In this document: in pieces, positions 25,568-34,414 of the stretch | Layout: each line of letters begins with the position of its first letter | How positions within the stretch are numbered: position 1 is the stretch's first letter | The notes under the pieces: generated by a model | The model's database searches: none | What the model was told of the DNA's origin: nothing | The model's input: the letters and a program-made list of their open reading frames with translations, nothing else | Made by a program: the position numbers and the translations under genes | Origin: 13-1-40CM-64-14 sp036393975 | Lineage (GTDB): Bacteria > Sysuimicrobiota > Sysuimicrobiia > Sysuimicrobiales > Kaftiobacteriaceae | Direction of reading: 5' to 3' | Assembly (NCBI GenBank): GCA_036393975.1 | Contig: DASWFZ010000101.1 | Location: forward strand, 1-57,907 | DNA: 57,907 bases

Positions 25568-27922
25568 GTGAGCACCAAGATCGCTGAACGCGCGCGGGGT
25601 GGCGTCGGCGAAAGCGTCCGGCGTGTGGACGGCATCCCCAAGGTCAAAGGGCAGTTCCTCTACGGGAGCGACCTGTGGGCCGAGGACATGCTGTGGGGTT
25701 ACACGGTGCGCAGTCCCCATCCCCACGCCCGTATTCGGTCAATCGACATCTCGCGTGCGATGTCCACCACAGGCGTGCACGCTGTCTTACTGGCCTCTGA
25801 TGTGCCCGGCCGCAAGACGTACGGGCTCGAGCTGCTGGATCAGCCCGTGCTCGCGATTGACCGGGTGCGCTACCAGGGTGAACCGGTCGTGGTCCTCGCG
25901 GCGACCGAGCTCGAACTGGCCCGGCGCGCGGCCGAAAAGATCCGCATCGAGTACGAGGTCCTGCCCGCGGTAACGGACATGGAACAGGCGCTTCGCGCTG
26001 ACTCCCCCCGGGTCCATGACTTCGGCAACGTCTTGCGGCACATTCGCATCGCGCACGGCGATCCCGGAGCCAAAGCCGACGTGTGGGTGGAGGGCTATTA
26101 CGAGACCGGTGTGCAGGATCAAGCCAGCCTGGGCCCGGAATCGGGACTGGCGCTGCCCGCCGACGACGGCGGGGTGGACTTGTACGTTGCGACACAGTGG
26201 CTGCACGTTGACCGCGACCAGATTGCCCCCTGCTTGAATCTGCCCCCCGAGAAAGTTCGACTGCACCTGGCGGGGGTGGGGGGCGCGTTTGGTTCGCGCG
26301 AGGACCTCAGCATGCACATCCACGCCAGCCTGTTGGCTCTGCGCACCGGCAAGCCAGTGAAGATGGTCTACTCGCGCCAGGAGTCGTTTTTCGGTCACGT
26401 CCACCGCCATCCCTCCCGGATCTGGATGCGCACGGGTGCCGCGCGTGATGGGAGATTGGTTTCTGTCGTGGCCCGCGTGCTGATCGACGGCGGGGCGTAC
26501 GCTTCGTCTTCCACCGCGGTCATCGCGAACGCGTCGACCTTTGCGGCCGGACCGTATGAGGTCCCGAATGTGTCCATCGAAGGAACCGCCGTGTACACGA
26601 ACAATCCACCCTGCGGCGCAATGCGGGGATTTGGCGCTGTCCAGGTGTGCTTCGCCCACGAGACGCAGATGGACAAACTGGCCCGCGCGCTGGGGATGGA
26701 TGCCGTCGACTTGCGCCTAAAAAGTGCGGTGTCGACAGGATCCGTGTTGCCCACGGGTCGGGTGATTCGGGGAAGTGCGCCGGTCCGCGAAGTCATCCGC
26801 CGCTGCATGGCGATCCCCTTGCCTCGTGCTTCAAATGAGCGCGACCCGATGACCTATCCTGGTGGCGCGGGCAACGTGAGCCGTGGTGAGCGATTGAAAC
26901 GTGGGGTGGGGTTCGCCGTCGGGTACAAGAACATCGCGTACAGCGAGGGATTTGATGACTTTGCGGAGTGCCGGGTAAGGCTCTTTGCTGGACCTACGGG
27001 ACCCGTCGCGGAAATCTACAGCGCCGCGGCGGAGGTGGGGCAGGGTCTGCATACCATCCTGGTGCAGATTGTCCGGGAGGAGCTGGGGATCGAGCAGGTG
27101 GTCCTCCACCCGGCCGACACCGGGATTGGGTCATCCGGTTCCAGTTCGGCCTCGCGACAGACAATGATGTCCGGCGGCGCGGTGCAGCTAGCATCCCGCG
27201 CGGTGCGGGATGCGCTCCTTGCGTGTGTGCACAGACGTTTGGGCACAGAGGCCGCAGCGTTCGTGATCCGTGACGGGGATATCTTCGCAGGCGCGCGTCG
27301 GGTGGGGTCTGTGCAGGAGTTCCTCGACGAGCCGATTGAGCAGACGCGCGTCTACCACCATCGGACGACCACCGCGCTCGATAAGAACGGACAGGGAGAC
27401 CCGCACGTCACGCTGGCCTTCGCCGCAGAACGCGCGGTGGTGGAAGTCGACGACGAACTCGGGCTCGTCCGCGTCGTACAGATTGCCGCGGCTCAAGACG
27501 TGGGCCGGGCTTTGAATCCGCAGGGCGTCCATGGCCAGATCGAAGGCGGCACAGCGCAAGGGTTGGGATTGGCGTTGATGGAGGAGATCCAGCTCGCCGA
27601 CGGACGCATTCGCAACGCATCGTTCACCGACTATCTGATCCCCACGATTCTCGACATGCCGCCCGTGGTCTCCGAACTTATCGAAGAGCCCGAGCCCGGG
27701 GTGCCGTATGGGGCGAAGGGCGTGGGCGAACATGCCACGATCGTTTCCACAGCGGCCATTGTGGCCGCCCTACGCCAGGCGACGGGGCGCGACCTTAACC
27801 GCGTTCCGGTGCGACCTGATGATCTGACCGGTCTTACCGGGCCGGTCCGCTCCCCCGGTCCTCCGCCTTCGCCGGATGTTCCCTATCCCGAGCCCGTGCC
27901 CAAGGCGCTCGGCGCCCTGTGA
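25568..27922 (+). CDS. Xanthine dehydrogenase, molybdopterin-binding subunit
   Basis: Large catalytic subunit (784 residues) that hydroxylates hypoxanthine and xanthine. Motifs: GGAFGSREDLSMHIH near residue 238, PPCGAMRGFGAVQV near 345 with the conserved Arg, and the C-terminal YGAKGVGEHA with the catalytic Glu near 718. The GTG at 25568 is the likely start. The catalytic Glu, Gln (GQGLHT) and Arg are in place, so it should be active. Members of this family also oxidise CO, nicotinate or aldehydes. The purine neighbours and the absence of the CoxL active-site VAYRCSFR loop make xanthine dehydrogenase the best call. Confidence 0.9.
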   Translation: MSTKIAERARGGVGESVRRVDGIPKVKGQFLYGSDLWAEDMLWGYTVRSPHPHARIRSIDISRAMSTTGVHAVLLASDVPGRKTYGLELLDQPVLAIDRVRYQGEPVVVLAATELELARRAAEKIRIEYEVLPAVTDMEQALRADSPRVHDFGNVLRHIRIAHGDPGAKADVWVEGYYETGVQDQASLGPESGLALPADDGGVDLYVATQWLHVDRDQIAPCLNLPPEKVRLHLAGVGGAFGSREDLSMHIHASLLALRTGKPVKMVYSRQESFFGHVHRHPSRIWMRTGAARDGRLVSVVARVLIDGGAYASSSTAVIANASTFAAGPYEVPNVSIEGTAVYTNNPPCGAMRGFGAVQVCFAHETQMDKLARALGMDAVDLRLKSAVSTGSVLPTGRVIRGSAPVREVIRRCMAIPLPRASNERDPMTYPGGAGNVSRGERLKRGVGFAVGYKNIAYSEGFDDFAECRVRLFAGPTGPVAEIYSAAAEVGQGLHTILVQIVREELGIEQVVLHPADTGIGSSGSSSASRQTMMSGGAVQLASRAVRDALLACVHRRLGTEAAAFVIRDGDIFAGARRVGSVQEFLDEPIEQTRVYHHRTTTALDKNGQGDPHVTLAFAAERAVVEVDDELGLVRVVQIAAAQDVGRALNPQGVHGQIEGGTAQGLGLALMEEIQLADGRIRNASFTDYLIPTILDMPPVVSELIEEPEPGVPYGAKGVGEHATIVSTAAIVAALRQATGRDLNRVPVRPDDLTGLTGPVRSPGPPPSPDVPYPEPVPKALGAL

Positions 27923-29295
27923 CGTACGACCGCGTCGTTGCGGGCGGTCTGATCGTCGCCCCGGATGAGACCGTTCGCGGCAGCATCGGCATTCGCGATG
28001 GCACCATCGCTGCGATTTCGCCGGATCGTCTGCAAGGCGAGGAGGTGTTGGACGCGCGCGATCGTGTCATTCTCCCGGGCGCAGTCGACCTCCACGTGCA
28101 TTTCAACGAGCCAGGCCGGACACACTGGGAAGGGTGGGGTCCGGGCAGCCGCGCCGCCGCGGTCGGCGGCGTGACCACGATCGTCGAGATGCCCCTCAAC
28201 GCGATCCCGCCCACCGTGACGGCGACCGCGCTGGCAGCCAAAGTGCAGGCCGCACAGGCGGCATCCGTCGTGGACTTCGCCCTGTGGGGCGGGTTGATCA
28301 CTGACAATCTCGAGCACTTGGCCTCCCTGGCGTCCGGGGGCGTCGTGGGGTTCAAGGCGTTTATGTGCGCCAGTGGGACCGCGGAGTTTCCGTATGTGGA
28401 AGACGGCATTTTGTATGAAGGGTTGTCCCGGATTCAAGAGTTGGGACTCTTCCTCGCGGTCCATGCCGAAAGCCAGTGGATCACTCAATACCACAGCGAG
28501 CGATTGCAAAAACAAGGGCGCCATGACCGCCCGGCCTGGGCCCAGTCGCGGCCGCCCATCGCTGAGCTGGAAGCGATCCAGCGGGCGCTGTTTCTGGCGG
28601 CGCGCGTCGGCTGCCGTCTGCACGTTGTCCACATGAGTGTGCATGACGGCACCACCTTGATTGCCGAGTCGAAAGCAGCGGGCCAGCCGGTGACGGTGGA
28701 AACCTGTGCGCACTACTTGGCGCTGACCGACGAGGATCTCCTCCGGCTGGGTCCGGTCGCGAAATGTGCGCCACCCCTACGCGACCGCGCAGCGCAAGAC
28801 CGATTGTGGCGCGATGTTTTGGCGGGGCAGATCGACTGCGTCACGTCAGACCACTCTCCCTGTCCCACCGGCGACAAGACGCGGGGGGACGATGATATCT
28901 GGCAGGCCTGGGGCGGGATCACCGGGGTGCAGACGCTGGTGCCTGTGATGCTGACCGAGGGGGTCCACCGGCGGTCGATGTCTTGGTCCACGTTCGCGAC
29001 TCTGCTGTCCGCCACGCCGGCAAAGATCGCAGGCCTCTGGCCGCGGAAAGGCGCGATCCAAGTCGGCGCCGACGCCGATCTCCTAATCGTGGATCCTGAA
29101 CGGGAGTGGACGGTGGACCGCTCGTGGCTGCAGTCGCGGCATAAGCATTCCCCTTTCATCGGCCGGACAATGAAAGGGAGGGTAGACCAGGTCATTCGGC
29201 GCGGACGGACTGTAGCGAAAAACGGGGAGGTGACCCTCGACGGAGGAGGTGTCTGGCTTCGGCCTCACAGCACTGACACAGCACCCCTTAGGTAA
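27919..29295 (+). CDS. allB: Allantoinase
   Basis: Hydrolyses allantoin to allantoate. The 458 residues contain every metal ligand of the cyclic amidohydrolase site: DLHVHFNEPGRTHWEGW (two His), GVVGFKAFMCASG (the Lys that is carboxylated), LAVHAES, LHVVHMS and VTSDHSPC (Asp). The FNEPGRTHWEG variant is diagnostic for allantoinase over dihydroorotase. The GTG start overlaps the stop of the molybdenum subunit (GTGA). It ends the plus-strand run. The 170 bp to the next, convergent gene contain no gene or clear terminator. Confidence 0.94.
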   Translation: MTYDRVVAGGLIVAPDETVRGSIGIRDGTIAAISPDRLQGEEVLDARDRVILPGAVDLHVHFNEPGRTHWEGWGPGSRAAAVGGVTTIVEMPLNAIPPTVTATALAAKVQAAQAASVVDFALWGGLITDNLEHLASLASGGVVGFKAFMCASGTAEFPYVEDGILYEGLSRIQELGLFLAVHAESQWITQYHSERLQKQGRHDRPAWAQSRPPIAELEAIQRALFLAARVGCRLHVVHMSVHDGTTLIAESKAAGQPVTVETCAHYLALTDEDLLRLGPVAKCAPPLRDRAAQDRLWRDVLAGQIDCVTSDHSPCPTGDKTRGDDDIWQAWGGITGVQTLVPVMLTEGVHRRSMSWSTFATLLSATPAKIAGLWPRKGAIQVGADADLLIVDPEREWTVDRSWLQSRHKHSPFIGRTMKGRVDQVIRRGRTVAKNGEVTLDGGGVWLRPHSTDTAPLR

Positions 29296-29465
29296 ACACA
29301 CACCCTTGCTAGATGTCAGCTGCTTTGGTAGATGCCGTCCATCAACGCCTGGAAGTTATCTGAAGACCGCGCTCAGCAGTGCGCCTGCATAACGGCACTG
29401 AATAGAGGAAGGATACTTTCGGCGGGACGTCTTGCGGTGAGGAGACGTTCGGTGGGACAGGTCGG

Positions 29466-30128
29466 TCACATACGCTGGTAGATGCCTCGCCAGGTGATGT
29501 CGATGATGTCGCTCAGCCGGCCAGCGGCCTTAAGCCTCGGGCGATGACTCCGGGTGAACGCTTCGACGGCTTCCAGGGCGTCCTCTGAGGTCTCATAGAT
29601 TGCCAGGTACGTTCCTGCCTCTTGTCCGGCGAGACCACGAAAACGGTGGGCGGTGTGGAACAATTTCGTACCAAGCAGGTCCGGGATATGAATGCGGTCA
29701 TACCACTCGTTAAACTCCCGCTCCCGCTCTGGCGATGTGCAGTTGCTCTCGATGATAAACAATCCCCTCGTCCTCGCCCCAAGTTGCCCCGATCCATGGT
29801 GTTCCCCGATGCGTCGCCACATCGAGCGCCGCGCGATCTGGAGATGCGGGGACATGCGGCCGCGGTCGTGCAGACGGTGAACTTGGTCCGCAAAGGCCTG
29901 GTTGATTCGCTCGAGATCCGTGCCGGGCAGTTCATACAGCGCGAGGTAGGCTGGGTTCTTCGACTCGCGATCGGTGTCGGCAAACCGCGTGCCCGTTGTG
30001 GCGAGACCGCTGCCCAGGATGTCGGGGAGATGAATCGTGTCATACCACGTGTTGAACTCCGCCTCATGAGCCCGATCGGTACAGTTCGTGAAGGTGAGGC
30101 GTATCGCCTCAGGATGCCGCCCGTCCAT
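29466..30128 (-). CDS. Duplicated dimeric alpha-beta barrel protein, unknown function
   Basis: Two similar halves of about 105 residues: EFNTWYDTIHLPDILGSGL near residue 24 recurs as EFNEWYDRIHIPDLLGTKL near 138, each followed by a YLALYE or YLAIYE strand. This is the pattern of EthD-like or DUF4286-like ferredoxin-fold proteins, here fused in tandem so that one chain could form the barrel. The conserved W-Y-D...H residues could bind a ligand or be catalytic. It overlaps the aminotransferase gene by 20 bases and ends the allantoin operon, which suggests a role in ureide breakdown. No specific reaction is assigned. Confidence 0.7.
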   Translation of the reverse strand: MDGRHPEAIRLTFTNCTDRAHEAEFNTWYDTIHLPDILGSGLATTGTRFADTDRESKNPAYLALYELPGTDLERINQAFADQVHRLHDRGRMSPHLQIARRSMWRRIGEHHGSGQLGARTRGLFIIESNCTSPEREREFNEWYDRIHIPDLLGTKLFHTAHRFRGLAGQEAGTYLAIYETSEDALEAVEAFTRSHRPRLKAAGRLSDIIDITWRGIYQRM

Positions 30129-31299
30129 AACTGCGTCGTGCCTCCTCTACTCCAGCCCCGGATGCGACGCGCGCGCCGAACGACCGAAGCACAGACTCCA
30201 GCGCCGTCAGAACTCTCAGCACCGTGCTCAGTTCGGCATTATAACCCATGGTGCCGATCCGCCAGATCCGTCCGCGCAGCGGACCGAACGCGGTCGCCAC
30301 TTCGATGCCGAATTCCTCCAGTAGCCGCGCCCGTCCCGCTTCATCAGGGACTCCCTCCGGAATCATCATCGCCGTGATCATGGGCAGCCGGTGGGCGGAA
30401 TCGCCGAACAGCTGAATCCCCATTGCCTCGAGTCCGCGTTTCAACGCCTCGCCTACTCTCTGGTGGCGTGCCCAGCGGGTCTCCAACCCCTCCTCCACGA
30501 TCAGGCGGAGCGCCTCACGCAAGCCGTAAGTCATACTGGTGGGCAGCGTGTGATGGTTGAGCCGCTCAGGACTCCAATACCTCTGGAGCTGTGCGAGATC
30601 GAAGTAATTGCTGATGATCGGCGTTTTACGGGATACGATCGCCTGTTCCGCTCTGGCATTGTATGTGAGAGGGGCCATACCCGACGGACAGCCGACACAC
30701 TTCTGAGTTCCCGCCGAGCCGAGGTCGACCCCCCAGGCATCGACATCCACGGGGACACCGCCCAATGTGACGACCGCGTCGACGACCAATAGCGCATCGT
30801 GCTGCCGGCAGATGCGGCCAATCTCCTCCATCATGGGCTGTAACATCCCGGTCGAGGTTTCCCCGTGGACGAGGGCGACGATCTTTGCTGGGGTGCGCCG
30901 CAGGGTGCCTTCAATCTGCGCGGGATCAATGATCTGTCCCCACTCCGCGGTGACCTGGTTAACCTGCGCGCCGTACCGCTTCGCGAGGTCCACGAACAGA
31001 TCGCCGAACCGACCACAGTTGGCGACCAGCACGCGATCTCCGAGTTCCACCAGGGATGCGATTGCAGCTTCCATCCCGGCACGGCCCGTACCGGAAATGG
31101 GGAACGTCCGGGGGTTGCGCGAGCGAAACACCTGGCGGCCCAGATCCATCACTTCGGTCATTATTGCGGTGAACGCGGGATCGAACTGGCCCAGTACCGG
31201 AGCCGCCATGGCCCGCAAGACCCGTGGATCAGGATTAGTGGGACCGCTGCCGCACAGCAGGCGGGTCGGGGGGTTGAGATCTGGTACGCTTGGCGTCAC
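30109..31299 (-). CDS. pucG: Class V aminotransferase, ureidoglycine-glyoxylate type
   Basis: The product is a 396-residue PLP enzyme of fold type I. LLCGSGPTNPDPRVL at the N terminus, the PLP-phosphate and ring-contact stretch ISGTGRAGMEA, VVDAVVTLGGVPVDVDAW with the PLP Asp, and the Schiff-base Lys in GTQKCVGCPSGMAP all fit. The QKC...GPSG-like context resembles PucG, which transfers the amino group of (S)-ureidoglycine to glyoxylate giving oxalurate and glycine. Serine-glyoxylate aminotransferase is the alternative. I chose GTG 31299 because GGAGGAGGA precedes it by 8 bases; the ORF opens at a TTG at 31359. Confidence 0.82.
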   Translation of the reverse strand: MTPSVPDLNPPTRLLCGSGPTNPDPRVLRAMAAPVLGQFDPAFTAIMTEVMDLGRQVFRSRNPRTFPISGTGRAGMEAAIASLVELGDRVLVANCGRFGDLFVDLAKRYGAQVNQVTAEWGQIIDPAQIEGTLRRTPAKIVALVHGETSTGMLQPMMEEIGRICRQHDALLVVDAVVTLGGVPVDVDAWGVDLGSAGTQKCVGCPSGMAPLTYNARAEQAIVSRKTPIISNYFDLAQLQRYWSPERLNHHTLPTSMTYGLREALRLIVEEGLETRWARHQRVGEALKRGLEAMGIQLFGDSAHRLPMITAMMIPEGVPDEAGRARLLEEFGIEVATAFGPLRGRIWRIGTMGYNAELSTVLRVLTALESVLRSFGARVASGAGVEEARRSYGRAAS

Positions 31300-31327
31300 G
31301 TCGTTCGTCCTCCTCCGGGCGGGCGCA

Positions 31328-32584
31328 TCAGGGGGCGTGTTGGGCCGCGAATGCTTCAAGCGCTTTTTCGAACGCCTCGCGAGGGGCCCGAACCACTCCG
31401 GCGCCTATTTGGCCGATGCCAGCCCGTCGATGGGCGATGCCGGTGTTGATCACCGGCTCCAGCTCTAGCTGTACGACACGGCGGATGTCAATCCCGGTCG
31501 GCGTCCCAGCGAAATCGAGCGCGGGGATCTTAAAGTGCGGGCTGGATCCTGCGGTAATCTCGCGCATCTGAGCGGTCACGGCGACGGCGTCCTGTGCGGA
31601 GCGCAGACCCACAAACCCTGCCACCGCCGGGGCTGCCGCCATCGCGAACCCGCCCAGCCCCACGGTTTCGACGATTGCGCTATCTCCCATGTCGGGATTG
31701 CTATCCGCGGCGCTGTAACCCGGGAAGTAGAGCCCCTCTGGGACCGGGGCGGGTGCCGTGAACCAGCGGGAGCCCAGCCCGCTGACGCGTACTCCGAACT
31801 GGACGCCGTTGCGGCTCATCACTGAGACAAGTGTGCAATGGGGGATTTCCTGCAACCTGTGTGCGATGGATGCGCACGCCGCCATTGCCACATTGAGGAA
31901 GAACTGGTCGTTGTCAGCCAAGAACCTCAGCACCTGAGCCGCCCCACCCGGAGGGTCCGTGGCGGCTAGGGCGGGAGCTATGGCGCGGACAAGCAGGGAG
32001 GTGGCGGCGACGTTCCGTTGGTGCAATTCATCGCCCATCGCCACGGCGCGGGCCATGAGCGGCACGAGGGGCACTCCGCCCATCGATCGCAGCGCGGCAT
32101 CAAGTGCGGGTCCCAGGACATTCCGCATCCACTGAAGACGGTCCAACACTGCGCTGTCGTACGCGCCAAAGCGCAGGACAGCCCCGATCCCTTCGTTGAG
32201 AGGACAGCAGGCTAGCGCGGGAGAGGAGGCGTCGCGGACTTCCAAGAGAGGCATGGAAGGGGAAATGATGCCGGCCATCGGACCGACTGCTCCGTGATCG
32301 TGCGTACACCCGAGGATGACCGCGCCGGAGTCTAACGCCACGGCGGCGTCGTCCGAGTTGCGGGCCCACTGCTCAAAGACGATGGCACCAATCGCGGCTC
32401 CCCGCATTGGTCCGCACATCGCAGACGGCGCGACCGGTGGGCCGGCATGCAGCAGAGCGTGGCCAGACAACGCCGGAATCAGTGCGCGGGCCTCGCGTAC
32501 GCCGGTGAGCACCGGGGAGGCCCGCGCAATTCGCACGAGGGCTTCAGTATTAGCGGTTTCAATTTGTGCGGCGAGTCGACTCAT
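31328..32584 (-). CDS. DUF1116 protein (AllG/YlbE-like)
   Basis: The product has 418 residues across the whole DUF1116 domain. Seen: GPPVAPSAMCGPMRGA, GAVGPMAGIISPSMP, NDQFFLNVAMAACA and the C-terminal GTPTGIDIRRVVQLELEPVINTGIAH. In enterobacteria the DUF1116 protein YlbE (AllG) works with FdrA and YlbF as an oxamate carbamoyltransferase at the end of anaerobic allantoin use. Here it overlaps the amidohydrolase gene by 4 bases and precedes pucG, so the same pathway is likely. No FdrA or carbamate kinase gene lies in this window. Confidence 0.82.
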   Translation of the reverse strand: MSRLAAQIETANTEALVRIARASPVLTGVREARALIPALSGHALLHAGPPVAPSAMCGPMRGAAIGAIVFEQWARNSDDAAVALDSGAVILGCTHDHGAVGPMAGIISPSMPLLEVRDASSPALACCPLNEGIGAVLRFGAYDSAVLDRLQWMRNVLGPALDAALRSMGGVPLVPLMARAVAMGDELHQRNVAATSLLVRAIAPALAATDPPGGAAQVLRFLADNDQFFLNVAMAACASIAHRLQEIPHCTLVSVMSRNGVQFGVRVSGLGSRWFTAPAPVPEGLYFPGYSAADSNPDMGDSAIVETVGLGGFAMAAAPAVAGFVGLRSAQDAVAVTAQMREITAGSSPHFKIPALDFAGTPTGIDIRRVVQLELEPVINTGIAHRRAGIGQIGAGVVRAPREAFEKALEAFAAQHAP

Positions 32585-33849
32585 TGAGACGCGTAGGCCA
32601 CAGGAAGCCGACGAGTGGCGTCTTTGGCACTGTCAAGAATCAGCAGGGTTTCCAGTAACACCTGCGCGCCGATGGCCGCTGTCTCCCAGGGTGTGTGTTC
32701 CCGCGGCGAATGACTGAGCCCGGCGGTGCTTGCCACGAAGATCATGCCCGAAGGAATATAGCGGGCTAAGACGCCCGCGTCATGTCCGGCCCAGCTCGGC
32801 AGAGTCAGCGAGGGCTGTCCGCATGTCTGCAGCGCCTGCACGACCGCATCCCGGACCCCTGGATCCATCGGTACAGGCGGGGAGCGATCCCAGGATCCTA
32901 CCGTCAGTCGCAAGCCCTCCTGGGCCGCGATCCGCTGTGCGCGCTGTTCTACCGCCACGCGGAGGTCGTCCAGTTCGTGCTCGCCCGGGCTGCGCGCTTC
33001 GACGGAGAGGTCCACGCGGCCAGGAATTACGTTGGTGGCTCCCGGGTACACGCTGAGGCGGCCCACTGTGCCCACAGCCCGATCCTTGTGCTGTAGCGCC
33101 AGCTCACGCATCGCCACGACGAGCTCGGCGGCACCGACCAGCGCATCGGCCCGCGCGGTCATCGGGGTTGTTCCGGCGTGCGCGGCTCGTCCCTCGAAGG
33201 TGAGCGTGGTCCTCAGGATGCCCGTGATCGAATCCACTGCCGCGACCGCGCGTCCCATGCGCTCGAGGACGGGTCCTTGCTCTACGTGCAGTTCCACATA
33301 CGCGGCCGCGTGCTCCGGGACCCGCGCCACCGGTAACCCGTGGGCCCGAGCCCTGAGGTACTCGTTGAGCGACTGCCCGCTACGATCGCGCAGAGTCTCA
33401 AGGCGGCTTCGCGGAATCTCGCCGACCAATGCGCGGGACGACAGCGTCCCGATATCAAAGGCATGGCCCTCTTCGTCAGCAAACGCGATCACCGCGAGAC
33501 GATGCCGCAAGCGCCGGCCGGCATCCCGTAGCGTCTGCGCCGCTTCGACCGCGGCGACGACACCCAACCCGCCATCAAACATGCCTCCATCGGGGACCGT
33601 GTCCAGGTGAGAGCCAGCCAGCAGGACAGGTCCGTCTCCCCCGGCTCCAAGGCCGATCAGGTTGCCAAACTCATCGACGCCCGGGTCGAGCCCCGCCTCG
33701 CGCATCATCTGTGCAACGAGGCGTACCGCCTCCACATGCGCGGGAGAAAATGGGGGTCGGCTGATGCCGCCGGAGTCCCCACGTCCGATGGTGCCGAGGT
33801 GTTCCATCCGCTGGCGCAGCCGCTGAGGAGAAATGCGTGCAGGGGTCAT
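32581..33849 (-). CDS. allC: M20-family allantoate amidohydrolase
   Basis: Dinuclear-metal amidase of the hydantoinase/carbamoylase branch, about 422 residues. Metal site: GSHLDTVPDGGMFDGGLGV near residue 78, FADEEGHAF with the catalytic Glu, ELHVEQGPVLE, and the last ligands in AGHDAGVLA and GLSHSPREHT. RAAHAGTTPMTARADAL marks the dimerisation domain that supplies substrate-binding residues. Allantoate is the likely substrate given pucG downstream; N-carbamoyl-amino acids or ureidoglycolate are alternatives. Start uncertain: ATG 33849 fits family length, and ATG 33888 adds 13 residues. First gene of a four-gene operon. Confidence 0.83.
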   Translation of the reverse strand: MTPARISPQRLRQRMEHLGTIGRGDSGGISRPPFSPAHVEAVRLVAQMMREAGLDPGVDEFGNLIGLGAGGDGPVLLAGSHLDTVPDGGMFDGGLGVVAAVEAAQTLRDAGRRLRHRLAVIAFADEEGHAFDIGTLSSRALVGEIPRSRLETLRDRSGQSLNEYLRARAHGLPVARVPEHAAAYVELHVEQGPVLERMGRAVAAVDSITGILRTTLTFEGRAAHAGTTPMTARADALVGAAELVVAMRELALQHKDRAVGTVGRLSVYPGATNVIPGRVDLSVEARSPGEHELDDLRVAVEQRAQRIAAQEGLRLTVGSWDRSPPVPMDPGVRDAVVQALQTCGQPSLTLPSWAGHDAGVLARYIPSGMIFVASTAGLSHSPREHTPWETAAIGAQVLLETLLILDSAKDATRRLPVAYASQ

Positions 33850-33973
33850 CACGGAATCGCTCGTGTGTTCCGCGAACTGCGGGAGCATCCCTGCCCGTAG
33901 ACGGCGCTGGAGAAGTGCGCGACCGCGGCGAGCGACACGAGACGCGCCGGAAGTAGTGAGGTAGGCCTGATGG

Positions 33974-33990
33974 GGCTGAAAGTTTCAGCC
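33974..33990. promoter_or_regulatory. 17-bp palindrome between divergent allC and VKOR genes
   Basis: GGCTGAAA and TTTCAGCC flank one central G in a perfect inverted repeat. It lies about 125 bp upstream of the allC start, and its right end is 19 bp before a TATGCT -10-like hexamer (34009-34014) of the VKOR gene, overlapping the expected -35 region. This is where a repressor operator would be. The regulator is unknown and no second copy was noticed. Confidence 0.35.
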
Positions 33991-34023
33991 TTATGACTCC
34001 GACCGCGGTATGCTGGAGGTAGC

Positions 34024-34395
34024 ATGATCATCGGGCTGGGAATTTTCGGAGCGACGATCAGCGGTTACGTCTGGTACAAACAGGTAACCCCCGGTGTCGT
34101 CGCCTGCCTGGGCGCGGGGTGCGCGACGGTCATCCGCAGCCGCTACGGAAAGCTGCTGGGGATTCCTAACGGCGCGTTGGGGGTCGCCTACTTCCTCACC
34201 GTGTCGGCGACGCCCTTGTTGTCGTCCTGGTTGCCGAACCTCCGTCCGCTGGTGCTGCTGGCGACTGCGATCGCCCTCTTCCTTTATGGATACCTGGCGT
34301 ATCTGCAGGTGTTTGTCTTGCGGGCGCTGTGCAACTGGTGCCTGATGTCGGCTGGTCTTACAGGCATCCTCTTCTGGGTGTTGCTTAGAGGGTGA
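34024..34395 (+). CDS. Vitamin K epoxide reductase (VKOR) family protein
   Basis: The product is a 123-residue, four-helix membrane protein. The loop Cys pair is in ACLGAGCATV (Cys28 and Cys33) and the quinone-proximal active site is CNWC near residues 103-106. GIPNGALGVAYF between them is strongly family-typical. Bacterial VKOR reoxidises a DsbA-like partner using quinone and so drives extracytoplasmic disulfide formation. There is no fused thioredoxin domain, so the partner is encoded elsewhere, possibly one of the thioredoxin-fold proteins in this window. GGAGGT directly precedes the ATG by 3 bases. Confidence 0.88.
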   Translation: MIIGLGIFGATISGYVWYKQVTPGVVACLGAGCATVIRSRYGKLLGIPNGALGVAYFLTVSATPLLSSWLPNLRPLVLLATAIALFLYGYLAYLQVFVLRALCNWCLMSAGLTGILFWVLLRG

Positions 34396-34414
34396 GAGGC
34401 CCGGGCCGAGAGCA

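Noticed and set aside
29419..29463. Imperfect repeat TTTCGGCGGGACG / GTTCGGTGGGACA in the gap after allantoinase
   Set aside because: Only two imperfect copies without symmetry or promoter context; could be chance.
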